Shown one piece after another: positions 34,745 through 43,016 of a DNA stretch of 64,000 nucleotides. The notes under the pieces are model-generated. The model saw nothing but the letters and a program-made list of their open reading frames with translations, did not search any database and was not told the origin of the DNA. The DNA is taken from positions 1-64,000 of the forward strand of contig JACDOC010000007.1 of the NCBI GenBank assembly GCA_017656295.1. Reading direction: 5' to 3'. Position 1 is the stretch's first letter, and the number at the start of each line of letters is the position of its first letter. The DNA is from Bacillus sp. (in: firmicutes). GTDB taxonomy: Bacteria; Bacillota; Bacilli; Bacillales; JACDOC01. Both the position numbers and the translations under genes were made by a program.

Positions 34745-35449
34745 TTACTCTTGAATCGCCGCTTCTAAAGCAACTTCAATCATATCATTAAATGTTGTTT
34801 GGCGCTCTTCCGCTGTTGTCTCTTCTCCTGTTAAAATATGGTCGCTTACCGTTAAAACTGATAACGCTTGACGGCCAAACTTCGCGGCTAACGTATATAG
34901 TGCGGCCGTTTCCATTTCAATTGCTAAAATGCCGTATTGCGCCCACTTCTCATGTTCAGCATTATCATTATAGAACATATCGGCTGTAAACACGTTACCT
35001 ACTTTTAAGTCTAACCCTTTGGCCATTCCCACATCATACGCTTTCTTTAATAATTCAAAGTTCGCAGTTGGTGCGTAATCTACCCCACCAAATGTTAAAC
35101 GGTTCATTTGGGAATCTGTTGAGGCGGACATAGCTAAAATAACATCACGAACTTTAACATCTTTTTGTATGGCACCACATGTACCTACACGGATTAACTT
35201 TTGAACGTTATAGCTTTGCATTAATTCGTTAATGTAGATAGAAATAGAAGGTACCCCCATCCCTGTTCCTTGAACAGAAATACGCTTTCCTTTGTATGTA
35301 CCTGTAAATCCGAACATGTTTCGAACTTCATTGTAGCAAACAGGATTTTCTAAAAACTTTTCAGCAATGTATTTCGCTCGGAGTGGATCCCCTGGTAATA
35401 ACACCGTGTCAGCAATTTCATGTTCTTTTGCAGCAATATGAATACTCAT
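34745..35449 (-). CDS. deoD: Purine-nucleoside phosphorylase
   Basis: A 234-residue hexameric-type purine-nucleoside phosphorylase, the normal length for DeoD. Conserved parts: [18 protein letters not shown], phosphate-binding [22 protein letters not shown] and the catalytic aspartate in VSDHILTGE. It cleaves inosine and deoxyinosine to base and sugar phosphate for purine salvage. A monocistronic gene with AAGGAGG ribosome site and its own terminator. Confidence 0.96.
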   Translation of the reverse strand: MSIHIAAKEHEIADTVLLPGDPLRAKYIAEKFLENPVCYNEVRNMFGFTGTYKGKRISVQGTGMGVPSISIYINELMQSYNVQKLIRVGTCGAIQKDVKVRDVILAMSASTDSQMNRLTFGGVDYAPTANFELLKKAYDVGMAKGLDLKVGNVFTADMFYNDNAEHEKWAQYGILAIEMETAALYTLAAKFGRQALSVLTVSDHILTGEETTAEERQTTFNDMIEVALEAAIQE

Positions 35450-35612
35450 TGTTTAACCTCCTTGGTTTTTCTTTAGCACGACCATTGTACTTGGTTTTTT
35501 TGCTGGATGCAATGACATCTAATCATATTCTGTTCAATTACGGGAAAAATAAAAACGTTCACAACTGTTTGCCGATCCACATACGCTTAAGACGATCAAG
35601 GGAGGTCAAAAA

Positions 35613-35765
35613 ATGGGAAAAAAACACCGTAATCGAGTGAATCAGCCGAAAAAAAATAATCATATTCCAGAAGAACAAATGCTTGCTGAACATGAAGCCC
35701 ATGGGAAAGAACAATCAGCAGCCAAACGGAAAAATTCACCTGGACATCATTTAAGAGATTATTAA
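35613..35765 (+). CDS. Small basic spore-type protein, 50 residues
   Basis: A 50-residue, strongly hydrophilic protein beginning MGKKHRNRVNQPKKNNHIPE and ending KRKNSPGHHLRDY. It is rich in Lys, Arg, His, Asn and Gln and lacks hydrophobic residues. The composition resembles minor small acid-soluble spore proteins and other short Bacillus spore peptides; I cannot name the family with certainty. The ribosome site GGGAGGT is strong and a terminator follows at once. It is convergent with yodL. Confidence 0.75.
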   Translation: MGKKHRNRVNQPKKNNHIPEEQMLAEHEAHGKEQSAAKRKNSPGHHLRDY

Positions 35766-35802
35766 AAAAACAACTCGGTCGTATCAACCGAGTTGTTTTT
35801 TT
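35765..35802. terminator. Bidirectional terminator between the 50-aa gene and yodL
   Basis: AACAACTCGG and CCGAGTTGTT arms flanked by A7 and T7 runs, so it works both ways. Overlaps the end of yodL. Confidence 0.9.
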
Positions 35803-36151
35803 AGCTCGTCTGTTTTTTGGCCAGTCGAAGATGTACACGATGTATTTGTCTCCACCCTCCTGTTTGCAGTTGATAGTAATAGTGCCCGTTACGTCCTTCG
35901 TCGATAAATACAATATCTCCCGTCCCTAAATATCGTCCTCTATAATCTTTCGGTACTAAGTCTTGTACATTAAACATTCGGAACACTTGGCTTATTAATG
36001 TTTCATGATCGGTACTATGGATAAAAAAACGGTACACTTGCCGATACCCTTTTTTTTGACCAAATTGCGGTGTTTGAAAAATCGTTACATCATACTCATT
36101 ATATTTTTCCGTATACTTACGAAATCGACGAAAGACTTTCAAATATACCAC
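35801..36151 (-). CDS. yodL: YodL-domain protein
   Basis: A 116-residue protein matching B. subtilis YodL: YDVTIFQTPQFGQKKGYRQVY, LISQVFRMFNVQDLVPKDYRGRYLG and GDIVFIDEGRNGHYYYQLQ. In B. subtilis overproduced YodL interferes with the actin-like proteins MreB/Mbl and it is expressed in sporulation. The gene sits next to deoD as in B. subtilis. No membrane segments. Confidence 0.88.
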   Translation of the reverse strand: MVYLKVFRRFRKYTEKYNEYDVTIFQTPQFGQKKGYRQVYRFFIHSTDHETLISQVFRMFNVQDLVPKDYRGRYLGTGDIVFIDEGRNGHYYYQLQTGGWRQIHRVHLRLAKKQTS

Positions 36152-36233
36152 CTCGTTCCCCTTTATTTATATAGGTAAGTTAGGCAACGACTTTGTCGAT
36201 TCCTTTATCAAAATAATTCTTTTTTTGTCGAAA

Positions 36234-36266
36234 AGAAAAAATAGACTCTTCCATATGAAGAGTCTA
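36234..36266 (-). terminator. Terminator of spo0M
   Basis: TAGACTCTTC and GAAGAGTCTA arms followed by TTTTTTC on the minus strand. Confidence 0.9.
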
Positions 36267-36274
36267 AAAAATAT

Positions 36275-37045
36275 TTATGTATAACGAGTAATAATCTCTT
36301 GAAAATTGTTGGTTAACTTTGGAACATCACTTTCTTGAATGGTTAAGCGAATTAAAGATTCATCTAAGTTTAATGCTTCTGCTAAAAACCCTCCAAGACC
36401 TCGTGCACGACGGTCGACTTCTAAAATAATCTCACATTCAGATGTAGAATGGTGAAAGAACATTACTTCCAGTTCATCTAATTTTCCACGGAACGGACCA
36501 TTTACAGGAATCAATTCAAATTCTTGAACAAACGGATATTTTTTTCTAAGCGAATGCGGTGCTTCCTTGCATTCTACCTCTCGTAAATAGAAACCTAAAT
36601 CGGTTAGCGCCGAAAGAACAGCGTCAGTTAAACGGTTTGGCTTCACTTCAATATAATCCTGGTCTTTCGGGTCAACGGCATTTTTAATATCTAACCCTGT
36701 AGCGACCCAAACACGTGTGTTACCATACGTCACCGGTGTATCAATGGGTAGTTGTAATTCGAATGGAATGATTTTTTCTTCGTTTGGACCAATCGTAAAC
36801 GACTCAGTAATTCGAATTTGTTCAATAGTTGCATAGTCCGTCCATTTTTTATCATCTGATTCACGAATATACGTGGTATGAATCGTTAAATAAATTTCAT
36901 CAATGTGTTGTTCAACATTTCCACCATGTATTTCTACGACACCTTTCATTTTTTCTCCAGCATGATAGCTACTTTTTTCCAACTTCGTATCTACTTTAGC
37001 AGCACCAATACCGAGACTTGCAAAGACTTTGTTAAAAAACGACAT
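36275..37045 (-). CDS. spo0M: Sporulation-control protein Spo0M
   Basis: A 256-residue arrestin-like protein. It begins MSFFNKVFASLGIGAAKVDTK and has the tandem beta-sandwich pattern of Spo0M with YHAGEKMKGVVEIHGGNVEQ and DFRRR-like core DRRARGLGGFLAEAL near the C terminus. In B. subtilis Spo0M affects sporulation onset and cytokinesis. The start is the ATG at 37045, eight to nine bases after AGGAGAGG. Its position between yodL and yozD differs from B. subtilis. Confidence 0.93.
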   Translation of the reverse strand: MSFFNKVFASLGIGAAKVDTKLEKSSYHAGEKMKGVVEIHGGNVEQHIDEIYLTIHTTYIRESDDKKWTDYATIEQIRITESFTIGPNEEKIIPFELQLPIDTPVTYGNTRVWVATGLDIKNAVDPKDQDYIEVKPNRLTDAVLSALTDLGFYLREVECKEAPHSLRKKYPFVQEFELIPVNGPFRGKLDELEVMFFHHSTSECEIILEVDRRARGLGGFLAEALNLDESLIRLTIQESDVPKLTNNFQEIITRYT

Positions 37046-37159
37046 CAACTAATCCTCTCCTTTCTTCGGTACGTTTTTACCCTTATTTTATTTTATTTTA
37101 TTTAATGTACGAATAAATCACAAAGAGGTTTCAAAAATACAATGATTTTATTGTTCCAA

Positions 37160-37188
37160 TAAAAACAGCCCTTTAGCAAGGGCTGTTG
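37160..37188 (-). terminator. Terminator of yozD
   Basis: AACAGCCCTT and AAGGGCTGTT arms, then TTTTATTGG on the minus strand. Confidence 0.85.
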
Positions 37189-37193
37189 TTCCA

Positions 37194-37364
37194 TCAATCA
37201 GTAATCTCTTCATCAATGATACATTTTTCAATTAAGTAATCAAACGTTATGTCGGCGATCTCCGCTAATTCTTCCTCACTTGGAACATACCCTCTTTCCG
37301 TTAAATGTCGAAAAAAGAATTCCGCAATTTCTTCCGTATCAATGTATACCTCCATCTCACGCAT
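37194..37364 (-). CDS. yozD: YozD-family small acidic protein
   Basis: A 56-residue acidic protein beginning MREMEVYIDTEEIAEFFFRH and containing RGYVPSEEELAEIADITFDY. This matches the YozD family of Bacillus closely. Function unknown. A ribosome site AAAGGAGG lies ten bases before the ATG at 37364. Its neighbourhood (yodN, yozE, yokU, kamA) is the one found in B. subtilis. Confidence 0.85.
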   Translation of the reverse strand: MREMEVYIDTEEIAEFFFRHLTERGYVPSEEELAEIADITFDYLIEKCIIDEEITD

Positions 37365-37497
37365 ACAACCGCCTCCTTTATTGTTTACATTTTATGTTCA
37401 TGCCCCTTCGGATATGTGTGAAATATTTTATTGGAATAAATACTTTTACCACGTCATAAAGATGAGAATAAAAGGACAAGCTCGAAGGAGGAGAATG

Positions 37498-37647
37498 ATG
37501 AAACAAATAACGGTAACAAATCAATCGGAATCATTTGTAGGAGAAGAACAAATTTTGGTTTGGATGGAGTTTTTATTAACCTTTTTGTTTCGAGGATTTT
37601 TACTATTAGCCATTCCAGTTTTTATTCTTGCCATAAATTTATTGTAA
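37498..37647 (+). CDS. 49-residue single-span membrane peptide
   Basis: A short protein with a polar N terminus (MKQITVTNQSESFVGEEQI) and one long membrane segment (LLTFLFRGFLLLAIPVFILA) at the C terminus. The AAGGAGGAG ribosome site is placed for the ATG at 37495 or 37498. I recognise no family. It is convergent with yodN, seven bases apart, and divergent from yozD. Composition and ribosome site make a real gene likely. Confidence 0.65.
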   Translation: MKQITVTNQSESFVGEEQILVWMEFLLTFLFRGFLLLAIPVFILAINLL

Positions 37648-37654
37648 AGGTTCA

Positions 37655-38329
37655 TTAGCCACTGCTGTATTTCTTTAAATAGTCACGAATTTGCTGTAAA
37701 ACGGCTAAATAATATTCATCCTGAAATATTTCGTATAGCATTTTATAATCATTATAAGCATCTAGTAAGCGGTCAATCATTGCTTTTTTCCTTTGTTCTT
37801 TTTGGAAAGAAGACTTTTCATTGTCTTTTTTCTCTGGAAGGGAAGCAAACTCTTTTTCTCCGTGTTGTATGGGGTAATGGAGTTCGTACTGTTTACTGAC
37901 AGAATGCGAAGATGAAGATGTTGAATCACCAATAAGGGTTAATTCTTCCTCTCCAGCTTCTAACCACTCTCCATCTGACAAACGAGATAATTCATAGATC
38001 ACATCTTCCCATGCGTCTTCTTTGTATCTCCAAATTTCTGTCCGAAAACCAACTACTTTAAAAATATCTCCTTTATACCCATTTACTGTTACTATATCCC
38101 CGAAGTAAAATTTATAGTGAATATCAATTGTTTCTTTTTTGATCAACTTTCCTTCATAATCTTTTAAATAAGATAAACAATGTTCTCGAAATAAACCATC
38201 ACTTTTGTTTATTTCATAAACGTACTGATTTTCAAGTTTTTTAATCGCAGTAATCTTACCAACAGTCCCGTAAATCGTTATGACAACCGTATCACCTACT
38301 TTGAATTTCGGTTTTTTACGACTCCCCAC
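37655..38329 (-). CDS. yodN: YodN-like protein with KOW/SH3-type repeats
   Basis: About 224 residues. Two small beta-barrel segments (KFKVGDTVVITIYGTVGKIT and FYFGDIVTVNGYKGDIFKVV) look like KOW/SH3-type folds, followed by a charged linker and a helical C terminus. Position between yozD and yozE suggests B. subtilis YodN. The start is taken at the GTG at 38329 (ten bases after GTGAGGAG), because a TTGTTT-17-TATAAT promoter lies inside the longer frame around 38405-38435. Function unknown. Confidence 0.7.
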   Translation of the reverse strand: MGSRKKPKFKVGDTVVITIYGTVGKITAIKKLENQYVYEINKSDGLFREHCLSYLKDYEGKLIKKETIDIHYKFYFGDIVTVNGYKGDIFKVVGFRTEIWRYKEDAWEDVIYELSRLSDGEWLEAGEEELTLIGDSTSSSSHSVSKQYELHYPIQHGEKEFASLPEKKDNEKSSFQKEQRKKAMIDRLLDAYNDYKMLYEIFQDEYYLAVLQQIRDYLKKYSSG

Positions 38330-38437
38330 TTTTGCCCATCTCCTCACGGAAACTTTCGATGATATATTAGTATATGCGCGCGGACAAGTTTCGGTTGTGT
38401 AAAAAGGTGAATTATATTCAGAATTTTTAAACAAAAC

Positions 38438-38473
38438 AAAAAATTGCCCTTATTTAATTAAGGGCAATTTTTT
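38438..38473 (-). terminator. Terminator overlapping the yozE stop codon
   Basis: AAATTGCCCTTA and TAAGGGCAATTT arms with T6 on the minus strand; the right arm is coding for the last residues of YozE. Confidence 0.9.
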
Positions 38474-38691
38474 ATTTCATCGGCGACATAAATTTCCCAA
38501 ACTTGATCGAAAACGGTCATACTAGGTAGGTAGTCGCCGTTTAATTCCAAATACCTACTTACTTCATCGTAAGAAGAAGATTGTTTTGGAAAGCTATGGT
38601 CTTTGTATACATGATTGGCAAATACAGCTAGTTCGTCGGTTGGATTCGAATCGCGAAATTTCATTAAAAAGTGATAAAATGACTTTCTCAT
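38458..38691 (-). CDS. yozE: YozE (UPF0346) protein
   Basis: A 77-residue protein of the UPF0346 family: MRKSFYHFLMKFRDSNPTDE, FANHVYKDHSFPKQSSSYDE and YLELNGDYLPSMTVFDQVWE. Members fold as a small SAM-like helical domain and may bind nucleic acid; the cellular role is unknown. It lies 78 bases downstream of yokU and probably belongs to the same run of genes. Confidence 0.93.
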   Translation of the reverse strand: MRKSFYHFLMKFRDSNPTDELAVFANHVYKDHSFPKQSSSYDEVSRYLELNGDYLPSMTVFDQVWEIYVADEIKNCP

Positions 38692-38769
38692 ATAGACGCC
38701 TTCCTTTAATTCTTTTTTCTATCACTATAACGAATGATAAACCATTCGTAAAGAAAGGGGTCCTGTGCA

Positions 38770-39084
38770 TTATGAACAGGTATCATCGTCATCAAAAGCA
38801 AAATAATTCCGCTTCAATAAACGAGGTATTTGCAATAGTTTTTGAAAATTGATTTCTTTTTGGATGGACGACGTATCGATTAAAAAAAGTTGGTCTTCGA
38901 TTTCACGAATGATCGATTCCGGTTGATAAATCATTCCACATTCACTACAACGTACAGAAGGCGTTTCATTTATCGCAATCGCTCGAGATCCATCAGGTAG
39001 CTCCCAATAAACGGTTTGCTGTTCTTCTACAACCTGTTCACTTTGGCACCAATCACAAATCGGTTTTAACTCCCATTTAGGCAT
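38770..39084 (-). CDS. yokU: YokU-family zinc-finger protein
   Basis: A 104-residue protein with two CxxC pairs: ICDWCQSEQ near the N terminus and RCSECGMIY at about residue 46, a YgiT-type zinc finger. The C-terminal half is helical. This matches the YokU family, conserved next to kamA in Bacillus. Only five bases separate the kamA stop from its start, so the two are cotranscribed. Function unknown. Confidence 0.88.
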   Translation of the reverse strand: MPKWELKPICDWCQSEQVVEEQQTVYWELPDGSRAIAINETPSVRCSECGMIYQPESIIREIEDQLFLIDTSSIQKEINFQKLLQIPRLLKRNYFAFDDDDTCS

Positions 39085-39089
39085 CTTTT

Positions 39090-40487
39090 TTACTCCTTTT
39101 CCTCGATCTTTTTTAAATGGGCTTGGTATTTTTTCTCTTTTAGTTGGTCTCGTTTCTCTCGGAAATCTTTTAGTGACTGATGATTCGGATCTTGTTCAAA
39201 CGTTTCTCGACGCTTTAAGCGTTGTAAGTTTTCCGGAACGAGATTGAAATGCTTCTCATTCATGACACCAGCAATACCCGTATTTGATTGTTTTTGATCG
39301 ATATCCGGATAGATTTCTTTAAAATAAGCATCGGCTTGACCTGGGACATAATTCGTTGGTTCTGGATAAGATGTAATGACGCCTTCATAGTTACGCAATA
39401 TGACTTTGTCAGCACTTTGGGAAATTAAATAGTTTGGTTGGAGGGCAATTTTTCCCCCACCACCAGGAGCGTCTACAACAAACGTTGGTACACAATAACC
39501 GGAAGTATGTCCTCTTAACCCTTCAATGATTTCTAACCCTTTAGAAATCGGGGCTCGGAAATGCCCTATTCCTTCAGATAAATCACATTGATAAATATAG
39601 TAAGGTCTAACGCGTATTTTAACTAAATCATGCATCAGTTTTTTCATAATTGGTACACTATCATTGATTCCAGCTAGAATAACAGCTTGATTCCCAACCG
39701 GTACACCGGCATCGGCTAACATTTCACAAGCACGTTTCGAATCTTCCGTTATTTCTATCGATGTATTAAAATGCGTATTTAACCAAATCGGATGATATTT
39801 TTTTAAAATAGTACATAAGTTTTCGGTAATACGTTGAGGAAAGACGACTGGTGCCCGCGTACCGATTCGGATGATTTCTACATGCGGAATTTCGCGCAAT
39901 TTTTTTAAAATGTACTCTAAAATTTGGTCATTAATTAACAAACCATCTCCACCAGACAGCAACACATCTCGGACTTCCGGTGTTTGTCGAATATAGTCAA
40001 TCGCTCGATCTAACTGCTTCTTGGGAACTCCCATTCCAATTTGTCCGGAAAACCGCCGGCGTGTACAATAACGGCAATACATGGAACATTGATTCGTGAC
40101 TAAAAAGAGCACGCGGTCTGGATAACGGTGAGTGAGTCCTGGGACAGGTGAATCTTCGTCTTCATGAAGAGGGTCTTCGAGATCGTATTTCGTTTTATGA
40201 AGTTCACTTGATATCGGAACGGATTGCATACGAATGGGACAGCGTGGGTCATCCGGATTCATCAGCGAGGCATAATATGGAGTAATATTTAAAGGAATCG
40301 TTTTTGTTGAAATTTTAACCCCTTCTTCTTCTTCCGGTGTTAAATGAATGACTTTTTTTAAGTCATCTAGCGTGCGAATAGTATGGGTCAGCTGCCACAA
40401 CCAATCATTCCATTGTTCTTCTGTTACATCTTTCCATAATTCGATGTCTTTCCAATGACGCTTTGGCCGATAAAGATCCATTTTCAT
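39090..40487 (-). CDS. kamA: L-lysine 2,3-aminomutase
   Basis: A 465-residue radical-SAM, PLP-dependent aminomutase. The iron-sulfur motif is [15 protein letters not shown], and [24 protein letters not shown] and VDAPGGGGK are family features, the last carrying the PLP lysine. It converts L-lysine to L-beta-lysine. The protein matches B. subtilis KamA (YodO). A sigma-54-type promoter lies 35-55 bases upstream, next to the activator gene kamR. yokU follows within five bases. Confidence 0.97.
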   Translation of the reverse strand: MKMDLYRPKRHWKDIELWKDVTEEQWNDWLWQLTHTIRTLDDLKKVIHLTPEEEEGVKISTKTIPLNITPYYASLMNPDDPRCPIRMQSVPISSELHKTKYDLEDPLHEDEDSPVPGLTHRYPDRVLFLVTNQCSMYCRYCTRRRFSGQIGMGVPKKQLDRAIDYIRQTPEVRDVLLSGGDGLLINDQILEYILKKLREIPHVEIIRIGTRAPVVFPQRITENLCTILKKYHPIWLNTHFNTSIEITEDSKRACEMLADAGVPVGNQAVILAGINDSVPIMKKLMHDLVKIRVRPYYIYQCDLSEGIGHFRAPISKGLEIIEGLRGHTSGYCVPTFVVDAPGGGGKIALQPNYLISQSADKVILRNYEGVITSYPEPTNYVPGQADAYFKEIYPDIDQKQSNTGIAGVMNEKHFNLVPENLQRLKRRETFEQDPNHQSLKDFREKRDQLKEKKYQAHLKKIEEKE

Positions 40488-40521
40488 ACGTATCCCCCCA
40501 ACAACGTGTTTCTATTATTAC

Positions 40522-40541
40522 ATGCAAGAGATATACCAAAG
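40522..40541 (-). promoter_or_regulatory. Sigma-54 (-24/-12) promoter of kamA
   Basis: On the minus strand TTGGTATATCTCTTGCAT places GG and GC exactly ten bases apart, matching TGGCAC-N5-TTGCA at TTGCA and the invariant GG/GC. The neighbouring gene encodes a sigma-54 activator, and in B. thuringiensis kamA is known to need sigma-54 and KamR. Confidence 0.75.
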
Positions 40542-40617
40542 GTAACCGATTAGCAAAAAAGGTGAAATCATTACTTCCGGCTTCAAGCTGGGGGGCAAAC
40601 AACATCCACTGTAACGC

Positions 40618-42057
40618 CTAAATATTGGCACAAAACTCTTTGACATGAATTTTATATTTTCCTATTTTATATTGTAACGTTTGTCTTGGTATTTGAAGAA
40701 GTTTTGCCGCTTGCTTCACATTTCCGTTTACCTTTTGTAACGCTTTTTCAATCCATTCTTTCTCTGTTTTCTGAACGATTTGCTGTAATGGTACTGGCCA
40801 TTCTTCTTGCTGTTTGACTCGACCTTGCTTAACAGATTGGAAGTTATAGCTTTCTCTAACCCTTTTTAGTAACAGGGGGGGTAAATGATGTTCCTCTAAC
40901 CATTCGTCCTCACATACATTCATCATATATTCCACCGTATGTTTTAATTCGCGAACGTTTCCAGGCCATTCATATTGTTGAAAGAATGAAAGTAATGATG
41001 GGATCATTCCTCTTACCTTTTTTCCTAGCTTTCGATTCCATTCGTTGATAAACGCTTCCACAAGCAATGGGACGTCCTCTGTTCGATGACGAAGCGGTGG
41101 TAATTCGAACATGAGTACATTTAATCGATAGTATAAATCTAAGCGTAATTGATTGTTTTCTACCGCTTCCAACGGGCTGATGTTTAACGCTCCAATGATT
41201 CTAACATTCACCTTTTTTGCTTGAAGGGCCCCCACGCGACGGACTAGACCGTCCTCTAATACTCGTAATAGTTTCGCTTGCAATGCAATGGGCATCGTAT
41301 GAATTTCATCTAAAAATAATGTGCCGCCGTCTGCTAACTCGAACAATCCAGGACGTTCGACTGCACCTGTATAACTTCCTTTTGCCGTACCGAATAAAAT
41401 GCTTTCTAATAATGACTCCGGAAGGGCGGCACAATTTTGGGCTATAAAAGGTTGGTCTCTCCTGAGGGACGAATGGTGTATACCTTGAACAAATAATTCT
41501 TTCCCTGTCCCACTTTCTCCAACTACTAATACAGGACTTTCAGAAACAGCTAATTTTTTAGCGAATTGAATCATATCCAAAAGAGGTTGATGCTTTGTTA
41601 TAATATGGTGAAAATGGTAAGAGGAAGTGGATACCTCTGTTCTATTGGTTGTTTTCTTCATTTGTTGATGTAAGTCGATGAGCTTTTCATTCAGTTGTTT
41701 TAATTTTGAATAATCTCTAGCAATTTCAACCGCACCGGCTAATTTCCCTTTTACAAATAAAGGAATGGTTGTATTCACCGTTTCAATCCATTTTCCGTGA
41801 AAATTTACATATGACTGAACTTGGTTTACAATTGGTTTTTTCGTTGTTAATACTTTTAACAACGTGCTTGTTTCTTTCGTTAACGATGGAAAAACATCAA
41901 GCACATGTTTTCCTAATACTTCCTTTGAATGTAATCCATCATATTTAGCGGAAACATCGTTATAAAAAACAGTGTAGCCATAAGGGTCTACCAGATGAAT
42001 CCCTTCATCAATATTATTTAATACTTCCGAAAAAACAGCTAATAAGTCATCGTGCAC
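40618..42057 (-). CDS. kamR: Sigma-54-dependent activator KamR (PAS, AAA+, Fis)
   Basis: A 479-residue enhancer-binding protein. An N-terminal PAS domain (about 1-125) may sense a small ligand. The AAA+ domain (about 150-385) has Walker A GESGTGKE, the sigma-54 contact loop GSYTGA (usual form GAFTGA), Walker B GGTLFLDEIH and RVGALQAKKVNVRI. A C-terminal Fis-type helix-turn-helix reads VNGNVKQAAKLLQIPRQTLQ. It lies between yodP and kamA and should activate the kamA promoter. Same arrangement as the kam locus of B. thuringiensis. Confidence 0.93.
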   Translation of the reverse strand: MHDDLLAVFSEVLNNIDEGIHLVDPYGYTVFYNDVSAKYDGLHSKEVLGKHVLDVFPSLTKETSTLLKVLTTKKPIVNQVQSYVNFHGKWIETVNTTIPLFVKGKLAGAVEIARDYSKLKQLNEKLIDLHQQMKKTTNRTEVSTSSYHFHHIITKHQPLLDMIQFAKKLAVSESPVLVVGESGTGKELFVQGIHHSSLRRDQPFIAQNCAALPESLLESILFGTAKGSYTGAVERPGLFELADGGTLFLDEIHTMPIALQAKLLRVLEDGLVRRVGALQAKKVNVRIIGALNISPLEAVENNQLRLDLYYRLNVLMFELPPLRHRTEDVPLLVEAFINEWNRKLGKKVRGMIPSLLSFFQQYEWPGNVRELKHTVEYMMNVCEDEWLEEHHLPPLLLKRVRESYNFQSVKQGRVKQQEEWPVPLQQIVQKTEKEWIEKALQKVNGNVKQAAKLLQIPRQTLQYKIGKYKIHVKEFCANI

Positions 42058-42099
42058 GAATCATCCCCCTTTCTCGTACTAAAAATTGAGCATTGGTGC

Positions 42100-42948
42100 T
42101 TAATTTTTGGCACCACCTAATTGTTTATACCAGACGTTCATATCTTCTAACTTGTCGTAAATATAACAATTATTCCCTAACCTTCCTCCATACGTATAGC
42201 CTAATTGAGAAAAGGCGGCATTCATTCCGTAAGAAAGGGAACGGGCAATCGTATAAACACAAAAAATTTGTTTGTTCTTCAACTCTTGCTCAAGTGAAAA
42301 AAGAAGCTCTTTCATCAATCCACCTTTTCGATAAGAAGGTAATGTCGCGCAATCAGTTAATTCGGCATTTTTATATGTCTGATTCACTTCTGCTGACGCG
42401 GCGGAAATAATTGTGTTGTTTATTTCGATACAATAAAAAATCGTTCCTTGATCGATACTTTTTTCAATATAGGAAGAATCATGAAGTGGAACAGGATAAA
42501 TTTGAAACACTTCTTTGTATAAGGACGATAAGTTATAGGCATCGGATTTTGTTGCACGCCGAATAACTCCATTGATTTCTTTCTTCATTGGAGGGGTTCC
42601 ATCAGAAATAACAGAAGCTACAATTTCATCTTCCTTTGTCCACAGATCACTGGATCGACGATCACTCCTTAAAAATTTAGAAAAAAAGAACATATCACTG
42701 CCATGATAATATCCAGGAACAATCGCTTCTAAAACAAATCCTTTGGCTAGCGCGATCGCATGATGTTCCCATCGCAGTTTAACAATTAACTTCTCTATCC
42801 CTTGGTCTTTCCCTGCTTGTTCAATCCATGTAATCAAGTCTTCAACATTTCCCCGATAATCATCGACACGAATGCGTTTATTAAACAAATCAACGTAAAC
42901 TTTCGCGAACAAACGAGGTTGTCGAATCGTCATCACCGTTTGGTCCAT
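42100..42948 (-). CDS. ablB: Beta-lysine N6-acetyltransferase (AblB)
   Basis: A 282-residue GNAT-type acetyltransferase matching B. subtilis YodP and archaeal AblB. An N-terminal helper domain is followed by a GNAT fold (about 130-275), with LTDCATLPSYRKGGLMKELL holding the acetyl-CoA loop. AblB acetylates the 6-amino group of beta-lysine, the KamA product, giving N6-acetyl-beta-lysine, an osmolyte in archaea and an intermediate here. It lies 42 bases upstream of kamR, likely in the same transcript. Confidence 0.92.
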   Translation of the reverse strand: MDQTVMTIRQPRLFAKVYVDLFNKRIRVDDYRGNVEDLITWIEQAGKDQGIEKLIVKLRWEHHAIALAKGFVLEAIVPGYYHGSDMFFFSKFLRSDRRSSDLWTKEDEIVASVISDGTPPMKKEINGVIRRATKSDAYNLSSLYKEVFQIYPVPLHDSSYIEKSIDQGTIFYCIEINNTIISAASAEVNQTYKNAELTDCATLPSYRKGGLMKELLFSLEQELKNKQIFCVYTIARSLSYGMNAAFSQLGYTYGGRLGNNCYIYDKLEDMNVWYKQLGGAKN

Positions 42949-42973
42949 AAAAATTCCTCTCCCTTCCCCTGAT

Positions 42974-43002
42974 AAAAAGGGCTGATGAAGGTGTCATCAG
43001 CC
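42974..43002 (-). terminator. Terminator after the aldehyde dehydrogenase gene
   Basis: GGCTGATGA and TCATCAGCC arms followed by CTTTTTAT on the minus strand. It separates the yodT operon from yodP, yet only about 25 bases remain before yodP, so some read-through or a promoter further up is likely. Confidence 0.85.
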
Positions 43003-43016
43003 GAAAAAAGTTGCTA

